Positions 7,422 through 14,479 of a stretch of 17,579 bases of DNA are shown piece by piece. Every line of letters begins with the position of its first letter. Positions within the stretch are counted from its first letter, which is position 1. Below the pieces are notes generated by a model. It was given only the letters and a program-made list of their open reading frames with translations. It did not search any database and was not told where the DNA came from. Both the position numbers and the translations under genes were made by a program. Source of the DNA: an uncultured bacterium (GTDB taxonomy: Bacteria > Bacteroidota > Bacteroidia > Bacteroidales > Marinifilaceae); the NCBI GenBank assembly GCA_905215395.1, contig CAJMQA010000031.1:1-17579 (forward strand). Reading direction: 5' to 3'.

Positions 7422-8521
7422 TGCAAAAAACAGTTATACTGGCACCTAATGCTTTTAAAGGAAGTCTGGAGGCACCGGAATTTTGCAGGATTATGGCGGA
7501 AGAACTGAATTCCCCTTCATGGCATATTCTTTCTTTACCGATGTGTGACGGAGGTGATGGGTCAGCAGCAATTATTGCCTCTTATCTGCAAGCCCTCCCT
7601 ATACATACAATGGCTTGTGATGCCTTGGGCAGAAAACAGAAGGTTACTTATTACCGTAAAGGGACGACAGCTATCGTTGATTTGGCTGAGGTCTGTGGCC
7701 TGAAAGGGCTCTGCAGGGAGGAGTACGATGTTATGAACGCCAATACAGCAGGTTTGGGTATCGTTTTAAATGAAGCTGTGAAACAAGGATGTAAAAAAAT
7801 TTTATTAGGGGTTGGTGGAAGTGCAAGTATTGACGGAGGTACAGGTGCACTGAAAGAGATGGGTTTGAAAATTGTAAAGCAAAGCTCTGTATATAGAAAT
7901 GATCTAATTGAAATTAAAGAAATTGACACAACTTTATTAAATAAAAATTTTAATGATATCGAATGGATTATTTTATGTGATGTAGATAATCCTCCTTATG
8001 GTTCCCAAGGAGCTCCTGCAATTTTTGGACCGCAGAAAGGAGCTGCTGCTTTACAAATCTTACTATTGGATCAGCAACTCCGCTTTTACAGAGATTTGTT
8101 ATTGTCAAAGACAGGGAAAGATATTGAAAATCTGAGACATGGTGGTGCAGCAGGCGGAATAGCAGCAACCTTTGCAGTTTTGCTGAATGCACAACTGGTT
8201 TCCGGTGCGGAATATTGTCTCGATCTGTCAGATTTCAGGAATCAACTGGAGCAGGCAAGCCTGGTCATTACTGGTGAGGGTAAACTCGATTCACAAACTC
8301 TTTGCGGTAAACTTCCGGGAGTCATAGCTGAAATATGCAGGGAAAAATCTATTCCACTAATTGCAGTAGCTGGAATCTCTGAACCTTTTTCCCATCTTTT
8401 TACCAAGACCTATTCATTGATGGATTATGCTGAAAGTTTATCAGATTCTATCCGTCAGCCAGATTATTATTTACGACTTGTAGCCAGAGATATAAAGAGA
8501 AATATCCTAAAATTAATATAA
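7421..8521 (+). CDS. Glycerate kinase, type 1 (GlxK/GarK family)
   Basis: This cytoplasmic kinase phosphorylates D-glycerate, to 2-phosphoglycerate in characterised members of this family, feeding glycolysis. Family blocks appear in order, counting from the ATG at 7421: APNAFKGSLEAPEF (8-21), LPMCDGGDGSA (39-49), LLGVGGSASIDGGTGALKEM (128-147), DVDNPPYGSQGAPAIFGPQKGA (187-208), HGGAAGGIAATF (240-251) and ITGEGKLDSQTLCGKLPG (283-300). Its length of 366 residues is close to normal. A GTG one codon earlier (7418) is in frame, but the ATG overlapping the upstream TGA is the better start. It is coupled to the serine hydrolase, an unusual partner. No glyoxylate or glucarate pathway genes are nearby, so the source of glycerate is not evident. 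It ends 84 nt before butyrate kinase, which seems to have its own promoter. Confidence 0.93.
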   Translation: MQKTVILAPNAFKGSLEAPEFCRIMAEELNSPSWHILSLPMCDGGDGSAAIIASYLQALPIHTMACDALGRKQKVTYYRKGTTAIVDLAEVCGLKGLCREEYDVMNANTAGLGIVLNEAVKQGCKKILLGVGGSASIDGGTGALKEMGLKIVKQSSVYRNDLIEIKEIDTTLLNKNFNDIEWIILCDVDNPPYGSQGAPAIFGPQKGAAALQILLLDQQLRFYRDLLLSKTGKDIENLRHGGAAGGIAATFAVLLNAQLVSGAEYCLDLSDFRNQLEQASLVITGEGKLDSQTLCGKLPGVIAEICREKSIPLIAVAGISEPFSHLFTKTYSLMDYAESLSDSIRQPDYYLRLVARDIKRNILKLI

Positions 8522-8535
8522 ATTTGCCACTTTCC

Positions 8536-8566
8536 TTTGAGTTTTAATTTCAATTTGCAACTTTTG
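8536..8566 (+). promoter_or_regulatory. Promoter for butyrate kinase (-33 TTTG, -7 AACTTTTG)
   Basis: TTTG at 8536-8539 and AACTTTTG at 8559-8566 (one mismatch to TAnnTTTG) are 19 nt apart, the spacing expected for Bacteroidota housekeeping promoters. The start codon is 39 nt further on. It suggests that butyrate kinase can be transcribed independently of glycerate kinase. Confidence 0.5.
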
Positions 8567-8605
8567 TACTAAAATAATTAATAATCTAAACTTGCAGACA
8601 AAATT

Positions 8606-9673
8606 ATGGCATTTCAGATTTTAACCATTAATCCTGGTTCAACCTCAACCAAAATCGCTGTATTTGAAGATGATAAAGAGGTTTTTACCAAAACTCTCCG
8701 TCACTCAGCCGAAGAACTAAGTCCATTTACTACTGTGGCCTCTCAGTTTCAATTCCGGAAAGATATTATTTTATCTGAATTGAAACAAGCAGGTTTTGAT
8801 ATTCACCGTTTTGATGCAATCGTTGGCAGAGGCGGATTAGTAAAACCAATTGAATCGGGAATCTACGAGGTAAATGACGCATTAGCTCACGATCTGGAAT
8901 TTCCGGTGATGGGAGAACATGCTTCCAATCTGGGGGGATTGATAGCCCGTGATATTGCCAAAGAAATTCAGAATAAGGCTAAAGCATATATTGCAGATCC
9001 TGTAGTTGTTGATGAAATGGAACCTATTGCACGCATTTCCGGACATCCGGCAATCCATAGGGTATCTATTTTTCATGCCCTGAATCAGAAAGCTATAGCC
9101 CGGACTTACGCACAGGAAACAGGCAGGAAATACGAAGAACTCAACCTGATTGTAGCTCACATGGGAGGAGGTGTTTCGGTTGGTGCACATTGTCAGGGAA
9201 GGGTGATCGATGTGAATAATGCCTTGGATGGTGATGGTCCTTTCTCTCCGGAGCGTTCAGGCGGATTACCAACCGGATCTCTCGTCGAAATTTGTTATAG
9301 TGGAAAATCCAAAGCAGAGGTGAAAAAAATGCTGAAAGGTGAAGGCGGCGTAGTCGCTTATCTGGGTACCAATGATATGCGTCTGGTTGAAGATACAGCT
9401 CCCGTTAATCCGGAATATGCCATGATACAAGATGCTATGTGTTATCAGATTGCCAAGGAAATCGGTGCTATGGCTGCTGTATTGAAAGGAAAAGTGGACG
9501 CTATACTACTGACCGGTGGTATAGCTTATGGGAAACCTATTACCAATTATATCAAAGAAATGGTAAACTTCATTGCTCCGGTAAAAATATATCCGGGAGA
9601 AGATGAGATGCGAGCCTTGGCCATGAATGGATTAATGGTACTGAAAGGCGAAATGCAGGCAAAAATATATTGA
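8606..9673 (+). CDS. buk: Butyrate kinase
   Basis: This cytoplasmic ASKHA-fold kinase reversibly converts butyryl phosphate and ADP to butyrate and ATP, the last step of one butyrate-forming route. Its 355-residue length and motifs fit butyrate kinase rather than acetate kinase: ILTINPGSTSTKIAVFEDD (5-23, phosphate loop), VGRGGLVKPIESGIYEVN (73-90), DPVVVDEMEPIARISGHP (131-148), HMGGGVSVGAH (185-195), NALDGDGPFSPERSGGLP (205-222) and LLTGGIAYGKP near residue 303. No active-site block is missing. The usual partner, phosphotransbutyrylase (ptb), is not adjacent on either side. Branched-chain acyl phosphates are possible alternative substrates. The gene has its own upstream promoter match and is followed after a few bases by a strong terminator, so it is probably monocistronic. 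Confidence 0.95.
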   Translation: MAFQILTINPGSTSTKIAVFEDDKEVFTKTLRHSAEELSPFTTVASQFQFRKDIILSELKQAGFDIHRFDAIVGRGGLVKPIESGIYEVNDALAHDLEFPVMGEHASNLGGLIARDIAKEIQNKAKAYIADPVVVDEMEPIARISGHPAIHRVSIFHALNQKAIARTYAQETGRKYEELNLIVAHMGGGVSVGAHCQGRVIDVNNALDGDGPFSPERSGGLPTGSLVEICYSGKSKAEVKKMLKGEGGVVAYLGTNDMRLVEDTAPVNPEYAMIQDAMCYQIAKEIGAMAAVLKGKVDAILLTGGIAYGKPITNYIKEMVNFIAPVKIYPGEDEMRALAMNGLMVLKGEMQAKIY

Positions 9674-9678
9674 TTAAA

Positions 9679-9717
9679 AAAGGGATTGACATTGAATTGT
9701 CAATCCCTTTATTTTTT
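9679..9717 (+). terminator. Rho-independent terminator of butyrate kinase
   Basis: AAAGGGATTGACA (9679-9691) pairs perfectly with TGTCAATCCCTTT (9698-9710) across a 6-nt loop. An A and then six T follow. The 13-bp stem begins 6 nt after the stop codon. Confidence 0.92.
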
Positions 9718-9783
9718 CCGGCTGAAAATATACTTTCCGGAGCCAGGTATGAATTAATAATCAAAGTAAAAATAGATAATTCT

Positions 9784-9799
9784 ACGAAAAAAATTTCGT
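9784..9799. repeat. Small inverted repeat ACGAAA/TTTCGT upstream of the RRM gene promoter
   Basis: ACGAAA (9784-9789) and TTTCGT (9794-9799) are reverse complements separated by four A. The right arm ends 18 nt before the -7 element at 9818, so it covers the -33 region of the predicted promoter. It could be an operator, or simply an AT-rich coincidence. Confidence 0.3.
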
Positions 9800-9817
9800 C
9801 ATTCGCAATAAATATCT

Positions 9818-9825
9818 TACCTTTG
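9818..9825 (+). promoter_or_regulatory. -7 promoter element (TACCTTTG) for the RRM protein gene
   Basis: TACCTTTG is a full match to TAnnTTTG. A TTTC at 9794-9797 lies 20 nt upstream in the -33 position. A transcript starting near 9832 would have a leader of about 125 nt before the ATG at 9959. That stretch (9832-9958) is AT-rich, and apart from the tiny frame ATG-TAT-AGT-TAA I see nothing coding in it. Confidence 0.5.
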
Positions 9826-9958
9826 ATTCGTATTTGAGATTTGATCAGTTTGTATTTAAAGCGACTTGCCTTCATTTAAAATGTATAGTTAAGTAGACTT
9901 TCCTTCAGCTTTCAACCTCATTTCAATATTAGTTTTTAATTATTAAAGTTTTAACTTA

Positions 9959-10285
9959 ATGAACATTTACATTTCAAATTTAAGCTACGCTATAAATGAC
10001 AGCGACTTAAAAGAATTATTCGGAGAATATGGTGAAATAGTCTCTGCAAAAGTAATCACAGACCGCGAAACCGGCAGATCACGCGGATTCGGATTTGTAG
10101 AAATGAGCGATGACACTCAGGGACAAAAAGCCATTGACGAACTGAATCAGGCTGAATATGATGGCAAAGTAATCAGCGTAACAGTTGCGCGTCCGAAAAC
10201 TGATCGCCCGGCCGGCAATCGCGGAAGTTTCGGAAACAACCGTGGCGGTGGCTTTAACAAAGAACGCAGAGAAAGAAGATATTAA
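9959..10285 (+). CDS. Small RNA-binding protein with one RRM domain and a Gly/Arg-rich tail
   Basis: This 108-residue protein consists of one RNA recognition motif and a short basic tail. RNP2 is IYISNL (3-8) and RNP1 is RGFGFVEM (42-49), with the aromatic residues that stack on RNA present. DRETGRSRGFGF matches the bacterial RRM proteins common in Bacteroidota and cyanobacteria. The tail from about residue 80 is Gly-, Asn- and Arg-rich (NRGSFGNNRGGGFNKERRER), similar to RGG-type tails that bind RNA loosely. Such proteins are thought to act as global RNA-binding or chaperone proteins; the targets here are unknown. The gene stands alone, with a long predicted leader and a strong terminator 3 nt after its stop. 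Confidence 0.93.
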   Translation: MNIYISNLSYAINDSDLKELFGEYGEIVSAKVITDRETGRSRGFGFVEMSDDTQGQKAIDELNQAEYDGKVISVTVARPKTDRPAGNRGSFGNNRGGGFNKERRERRY

Positions 10286-10288
10286 GAT

Positions 10289-10317
10289 AAAAAACCGGAA
10301 AATTTTCCGGTTTTTTT
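10289..10317. terminator. Bidirectional terminator between the RRM gene and the helicase-nuclease gene
   Basis: A perfect 28-bp palindrome has arms 10289-10302 and 10303-10316: A6-CCGG-A4 then T4-CCGG-T6, with a seventh T at 10317. A hairpin from either strand is followed by a U-run, so it can end both the plus-strand RRM transcript and the minus-strand helicase transcript. The helicase stop codon (10316-10318) overlaps its edge. Confidence 0.9.
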
Positions 10318-13300
10318 ATACCTGTATAATTTTTCCGGTTTTCACATACCAGATATATCCTTCCACATTTAACATTCCCATTTTCCGTAAAGTATGGCAA
10401 TAAAATCTGACTTGCTTCAGATAGCTATTTTCTTCGCTTTGTCCGAATTTATAATCGATTACCCGGACTATCCCATCCTTGATAATAATACGGTCTGGCC
10501 GGACTTTATTTCCCCCTGGGAAAAGTATATCCCTTTCATTTATAATCTGAAAATTCCCGGTGAACCATTCCAAAGCCCGGGGATGGGAAATGTATGCCTG
10601 TAGCTTCATTCGATATTCCTCTCTCTCCTCTCTGGCTATTAAACCGGCAAGATAAGCCTGCTGTATTGCTTTTTCTATATCTTCTGTATATTTTATGGAC
10701 TTAAATATTTCATGCAGCAATTTTCCTTCATCAATGGCTGAACGGCCGGTATTCTCCGGTTCTGTATAATCTCTGAACTTATATTTAACACTGATACGGT
10801 CCTGAGGATGCCATACCGGATAATGAGTAATCGTCAGGGAAAACTGATTCCGGGAATCTGAAGAGTGAAAGAAACCTTTTTCCCCAAAACAGAAATGCAT
10901 ATCTTCATTCAACAGGATCCCTGCAGGCAATTCTGTTTTAAAATCTGCCAATACCGTATACATAAAATTTCCGATGTCATTTACCGGTATACTACCATCT
11001 TTATTGATTTTAGGGCTATAAGGACGGACATACAACTCTGTTTTAGCACGGGTCAGAGCAACATACAGTAAATTCAGATTATCAATGTAGGCTTTCAGAT
11101 GCTCATCCAGATAATTTTCCTTAAAAATAGTATTTACTAACTTAGAGGAATAGTTTAAAGGTGCGTAGTCTAACATTTTAAATCCCTGCTGATTATTACT
11201 ACACCATATTCGTCTGATTGGACGTACACTGTCCAATTCCCAACAACAAAAGGGAAGTAAAACATATTCAAATTCCAATCCTTTAGACTTATGAATGGTT
11301 AGAATACGCACTGCATCAACTTCTTCAGAAGTTGATAAAACTCTTTTTCCCCGTTCTTTTTCCCACCACTCCAAAAACAAAGTGATACTATTTGAATTTC
11401 CTGTTTCATATTCATAAACGATATCCTGAAACGCAATAAGATAAGGGATTTCTTCTTTCTTCTCCTTCAGACCCAAACGGTCAATAATGGTTTCGATGGT
11501 CTCATACAGAGAATAAGACATCAGAGAAGTCGCATTTTCCCCCAAGTCTGTCTCCAGTAACTGCCACACATCTTTCCCCGCTACTTCTTTAAAATATCCA
11601 TGCAAATCCGGGTGGACAGAGTTGGTAACAAATATTTGATAGAAATACAAAATTTTGGCCTTATTCACCATATCATAAGGTTCTGTCAGATATTTCAGGA
11701 TAGCAATTATAAATTGCACATATGGTGAAGACCAGACATATAGAGAATCATTGGAAATGAAATCAATGGTTTGTTCTTTCAGTTTGTTATATTCCATCAG
11801 GAAGTCAGCAACCGCAGCTCCCTCTTTTCCACTTCTTACCAAAATAACAATATCTTTTAATTTTCCGCCTCTCTGTAAAATATCTGAAATAATTGCGACG
11901 ATATCATCTAAAATCAATTGTTCCCCGTCTTCTGCTTTTTTTTCAGGCCCAAATTTGATATCGACATAACCTTTTTTATTTTTACAGGGATTTTGTTTCA
12001 ATCCCTGGTAGGCCTCCTGAATGATACGGGCTCTTGGATCCTCTTCTCCAACATCTGATAGGTATTGTGCAGCAAGGATTTGTATGGCTTTTTCAAAAAA
12101 AACATTATTAAATTTTACGATCTCAGGGGCACTTCTCCAGTTATTTTCCAACGCAATATTACGAACTCCCAGCTCACGGAACTGTTGTTCTACTCCACCC
12201 GCCAAAAGTCCCCAGTCTCCATTTCTCCAACGATATATACTTTGCTTCACGTCCCCAACGATCATGGCTTTACTGCCTTCGGCAAGACTATTAACCACCA
12301 AAGGACGGAAATTCCTCCATTGCATGGCTGAAGTATCCTGAAATTCATCGATCATAATGTGCTTATAATAATTCCCATATTTTTCGTATAAAAAAGAGGT
12401 ATCATTATTAGCGATCAGCATATTCAATACATGAGTGGTATCACTCAACAGCATCAATCCTTTTTCATTGCAATAGCTTCGGACTTCCTGATACAGATCA
12501 TTCAATATACCTAACTGATAAAGATTATCGGATAACTGACGTGCAGACATATAGTTACAGAAATCCTGCTGATACAATTCCAGTACCTGTTTCAATAAAA
12601 ACATCAGTTGGGAACGTATGGATTCAATTCTGGATTTATTAACAGAAGTTTTTGTTACCCAAGCCTCTTCATCGTCGGCTCCTTTTTTCACAGTAGCCGT
12701 CGGCTCATCATAATTTTCATCTAGTAATTTGTAAAAATAAGACGCACAACCGGCTTTCCCCCCTTTAAAGTCGTTAAGTTCTAATCCGGCCTGTTGTATG
12801 ATCCCGATAGCTTTACCCGCAATGTTCTGTGAACGTTGTTCATACGTCTGAATGATAGAAAATAAAAATTCCCGGTAATTTTTCAGGAATGATTTGTCAC
12901 TGAATTTTTCAAGAATCTGTTTATCGAATAACATATAATTTTCGCGGAACAACTCTTCTCCCAAATCTGCCATTTTGGATTTGACACTCCAGGATTTTCC
13001 TTCGTCCACATTCTGATTCATCAGTTCACTGATCCAACTTTTCAAGACAGGATTCTCCTTTAACTGTTGCATCACTTTATCTACTGCTTTTAGTAACACA
13101 AAGTCACTGTCCAATTCTACATTATATCCGGGAAAGATTCCTAATTCATGTGTAAAAGACTTGATAATCCGCTGGAAGAAACGGTCTATAGTAGCAACTG
13201 AGAGACGTCCGTAATCATGTAATAGCATGGTCCGAAGCAAAACAGCCCTGTTTTTTAATTGCTCATCCGAGAAACCGAAGGTTTTCTTTAAAATTTTTCC

Positions 13301-13501
13301 GTACTCACTCTCTTTCCCTTCAGCTAAATGATGAAGCTCATTGATGATTCTCGACTTCATCTCCTCTGTTGCCTTATTGGTAAAAGTTACAGCCAGAATA
13401 TTTTTATATTCTCCCGGTGTATTAAAAATAATCTTAAAATATTCCAATGTCAGGGCAAAGGTTTTTCCGGAACCTGCCGAAGCTTTATATATATCAAGCA
13501 T
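10316..13501 (-). CDS. UvrD/Rep-family helicase-nuclease, AddA/RecB-like (double-strand break repair)
   Basis: This 1061-residue protein has an SF1A helicase followed by a PD-(D/E)XK nuclease, the architecture of AddA and RecB, which process double-strand breaks for RecA-dependent repair. Walker A is ASAGSGKT (7-14, K13). Walker B is MIDEFQDTSAMQW (383-395, D385/E386). Motif III is VGDVKQSIYRWRNGDW (415-430). Motif V is VRILTIHKSKGLEFEYV and motif VI is LNLLYVALTRAKTELYV. The C-terminal nuclease begins with EGKLLHEIF and has RPD (1001-1003), DYK (1016-1018) and QVRFY (1030-1034), so its catalytic residues look intact. The ATG at 13501 lies 3 nt after the lipoprotein gene's stop, so the two are co-transcribed. 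No AddB-type partner gene lies next to it; that subunit may be elsewhere, or the protein may act alone. Confidence 0.93.
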   Translation of the reverse strand: MLDIYKASAGSGKTFALTLEYFKIIFNTPGEYKNILAVTFTNKATEEMKSRIINELHHLAEGKESEYGKILKKTFGFSDEQLKNRAVLLRTMLLHDYGRLSVATIDRFFQRIIKSFTHELGIFPGYNVELDSDFVLLKAVDKVMQQLKENPVLKSWISELMNQNVDEGKSWSVKSKMADLGEELFRENYMLFDKQILEKFSDKSFLKNYREFLFSIIQTYEQRSQNIAGKAIGIIQQAGLELNDFKGGKAGCASYFYKLLDENYDEPTATVKKGADDEEAWVTKTSVNKSRIESIRSQLMFLLKQVLELYQQDFCNYMSARQLSDNLYQLGILNDLYQEVRSYCNEKGLMLLSDTTHVLNMLIANNDTSFLYEKYGNYYKHIMIDEFQDTSAMQWRNFRPLVVNSLAEGSKAMIVGDVKQSIYRWRNGDWGLLAGGVEQQFRELGVRNIALENNWRSAPEIVKFNNVFFEKAIQILAAQYLSDVGEEDPRARIIQEAYQGLKQNPCKNKKGYVDIKFGPEKKAEDGEQLILDDIVAIISDILQRGGKLKDIVILVRSGKEGAAVADFLMEYNKLKEQTIDFISNDSLYVWSSPYVQFIIAILKYLTEPYDMVNKAKILYFYQIFVTNSVHPDLHGYFKEVAGKDVWQLLETDLGENATSLMSYSLYETIETIIDRLGLKEKKEEIPYLIAFQDIVYEYETGNSNSITLFLEWWEKERGKRVLSTSEEVDAVRILTIHKSKGLEFEYVLLPFCCWELDSVRPIRRIWCSNNQQGFKMLDYAPLNYSSKLVNTIFKENYLDEHLKAYIDNLNLLYVALTRAKTELYVRPYSPKINKDGSIPVNDIGNFMYTVLADFKTELPAGILLNEDMHFCFGEKGFFHSSDSRNQFSLTITHYPVWHPQDRISVKYKFRDYTEPENTGRSAIDEGKLLHEIFKSIKYTEDIEKAIQQAYLAGLIAREEREEYRMKLQAYISHPRALEWFTGNFQIINERDILFPGGNKVRPDRIIIKDGIVRVIDYKFGQSEENSYLKQVRFYCHTLRKMGMLNVEGYIWYVKTGKIIQV

Positions 13502-13504
13502 AAT

Positions 13505-14479
13505 TCAATTTAAACTTTTTTCCGGAGCTTGTTGCTGATCCAATAGTTTTTTATCTGTGATTCGTTTTTTGATCATCCTGATGTATTGCTCCAGATAATT
13601 TTTCTCTTCTGTATCTATTTTTACTGTTAAAACCATTTGCTGAGCTTGTAACAAAAATGAAAGAGCGCTTTCAAAATCCGTATTGTTTTCATACAACCAA
13701 GCCAGATTTATTGCTGCTAATATAGCTGTCTTCCCAGGTAATTGCATGGCACCGATCCATATACGGTATGCTTCTTCCGGATTATTTGCCTGAAGACAAG
13801 CATCACCCACCCCCAAGACTTTCCCTTTACGATATACCCTTCGCTCGGTTTGTTCCCAATGAGGCACAATGCGTTCAGCATAATTTGCCCCAAGTCTCCA
13901 CGTTCCGTCTAAAATATGATAGGCAAATTCTTCATTACCTGTAAAAACCTCGTTAATTTTATCTTGCAAAAGAACAGAATCTAAAGGAGAAGCCTTATCT
14001 TTAGCGTATAAACGTATAAACCAATTATTTTTTAATTCGGAATCCCTGTTTTCCATTTTATAAAATTGCAACTCAACAGAAATCAGATAGTCTACATGAA
14101 AGGTTTCACACAAAGAGCGTATACTATCCGGTGTCAGAGGTTGGGGCAAGGTTGAATCAGCCACAAATGAATTTCCTTTTTCCTGCAGGAGAAGTGCTGT
14201 GTCCAGATAGTTACTACCTGTCAGGACATAATTAATACCATTGGAAAACTCTTGAAATACAGAAGCTCTGTTCAATTCCGGTATGTAATTTATAAATCTC
14301 TTTTGATAATCCGGATATCCGATATTTCTGTCCAGTAAAGCAACTTTTTTACCGGACTCCAATACAATTTTTGCCGGCACCATTACCTCTATCGGCAAAG
14401 TTCTATATGTTGTACAGGAAACCAGAATGGTCATCCATAGCAGAAAGACTATCCGGCATAATACCTTAGTAAAAACCAT
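13505..14479 (-). CDS. Predicted lipoprotein, DUF6340-like, with TPR-like C-terminal helices
   Basis: The function is unknown. Counting from the ATG at 14479, the N-terminus MVFTKVLCRIVFLLWMTILVSC is a lipoprotein signal with lipobox LVSC and acylated Cys22, so the mature protein is membrane-anchored, probably in the periplasm. The body contains VALLDRNIGY early on. Near the C-terminus are paired helices (EEAYRIWIGAMQLPG, then INLAWLYENNTDFESALSFL) that resemble tetratricopeptide repeats. This combination recalls the Bacteroidota DUF6340 family. The open frame extends to 14533, but the earlier part adds a non-signal stretch, so I prefer the ATG at 14479 (14488 is an alternative). This overlaps the VWA gene by 31 nt, and the helicase gene follows 3 nt after the stop. 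Confidence 0.78.
   Translation of the reverse strand: MVFTKVLCRIVFLLWMTILVSCTTYRTLPIEVMVPAKIVLESGKKVALLDRNIGYPDYQKRFINYIPELNRASVFQEFSNGINYVLTGSNYLDTALLLQEKGNSFVADSTLPQPLTPDSIRSLCETFHVDYLISVELQFYKMENRDSELKNNWFIRLYAKDKASPLDSVLLQDKINEVFTGNEEFAYHILDGTWRLGANYAERIVPHWEQTERRVYRKGKVLGVGDACLQANNPEEAYRIWIGAMQLPGKTAILAAINLAWLYENNTDFESALSFLLQAQQMVLTVKIDTEEKNYLEQYIRMIKKRITDKKLLDQQQAPEKSLN

Noticed and set aside
7651..8192. Minus-strand open frames opposite glycerate kinase
   Set aside because: They are antisense to a clearly conserved kinase and show Ser/Pro/Leu-rich shadow composition with no motif.
8606..9673. Acetate kinase
   Set aside because: The ~355-residue length and the blocks VGRGGLVKPIESGIYEVN and DPVVVDEMEPIARISGHP fit butyrate kinase; acetate kinases are longer and lack these.
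9570..9875. Minus-strand 101-residue open frame across the end of buk and the intergenic gap
   Set aside because: It runs antisense through the buk 3' end and the strong terminator hairpin, and has no recognisable domain.
12021..12341. Two overlapping plus-strand frames inside the helicase gene
   Set aside because: They are shadows of the helicase region between its conserved motifs III and IV, with no supporting start context.
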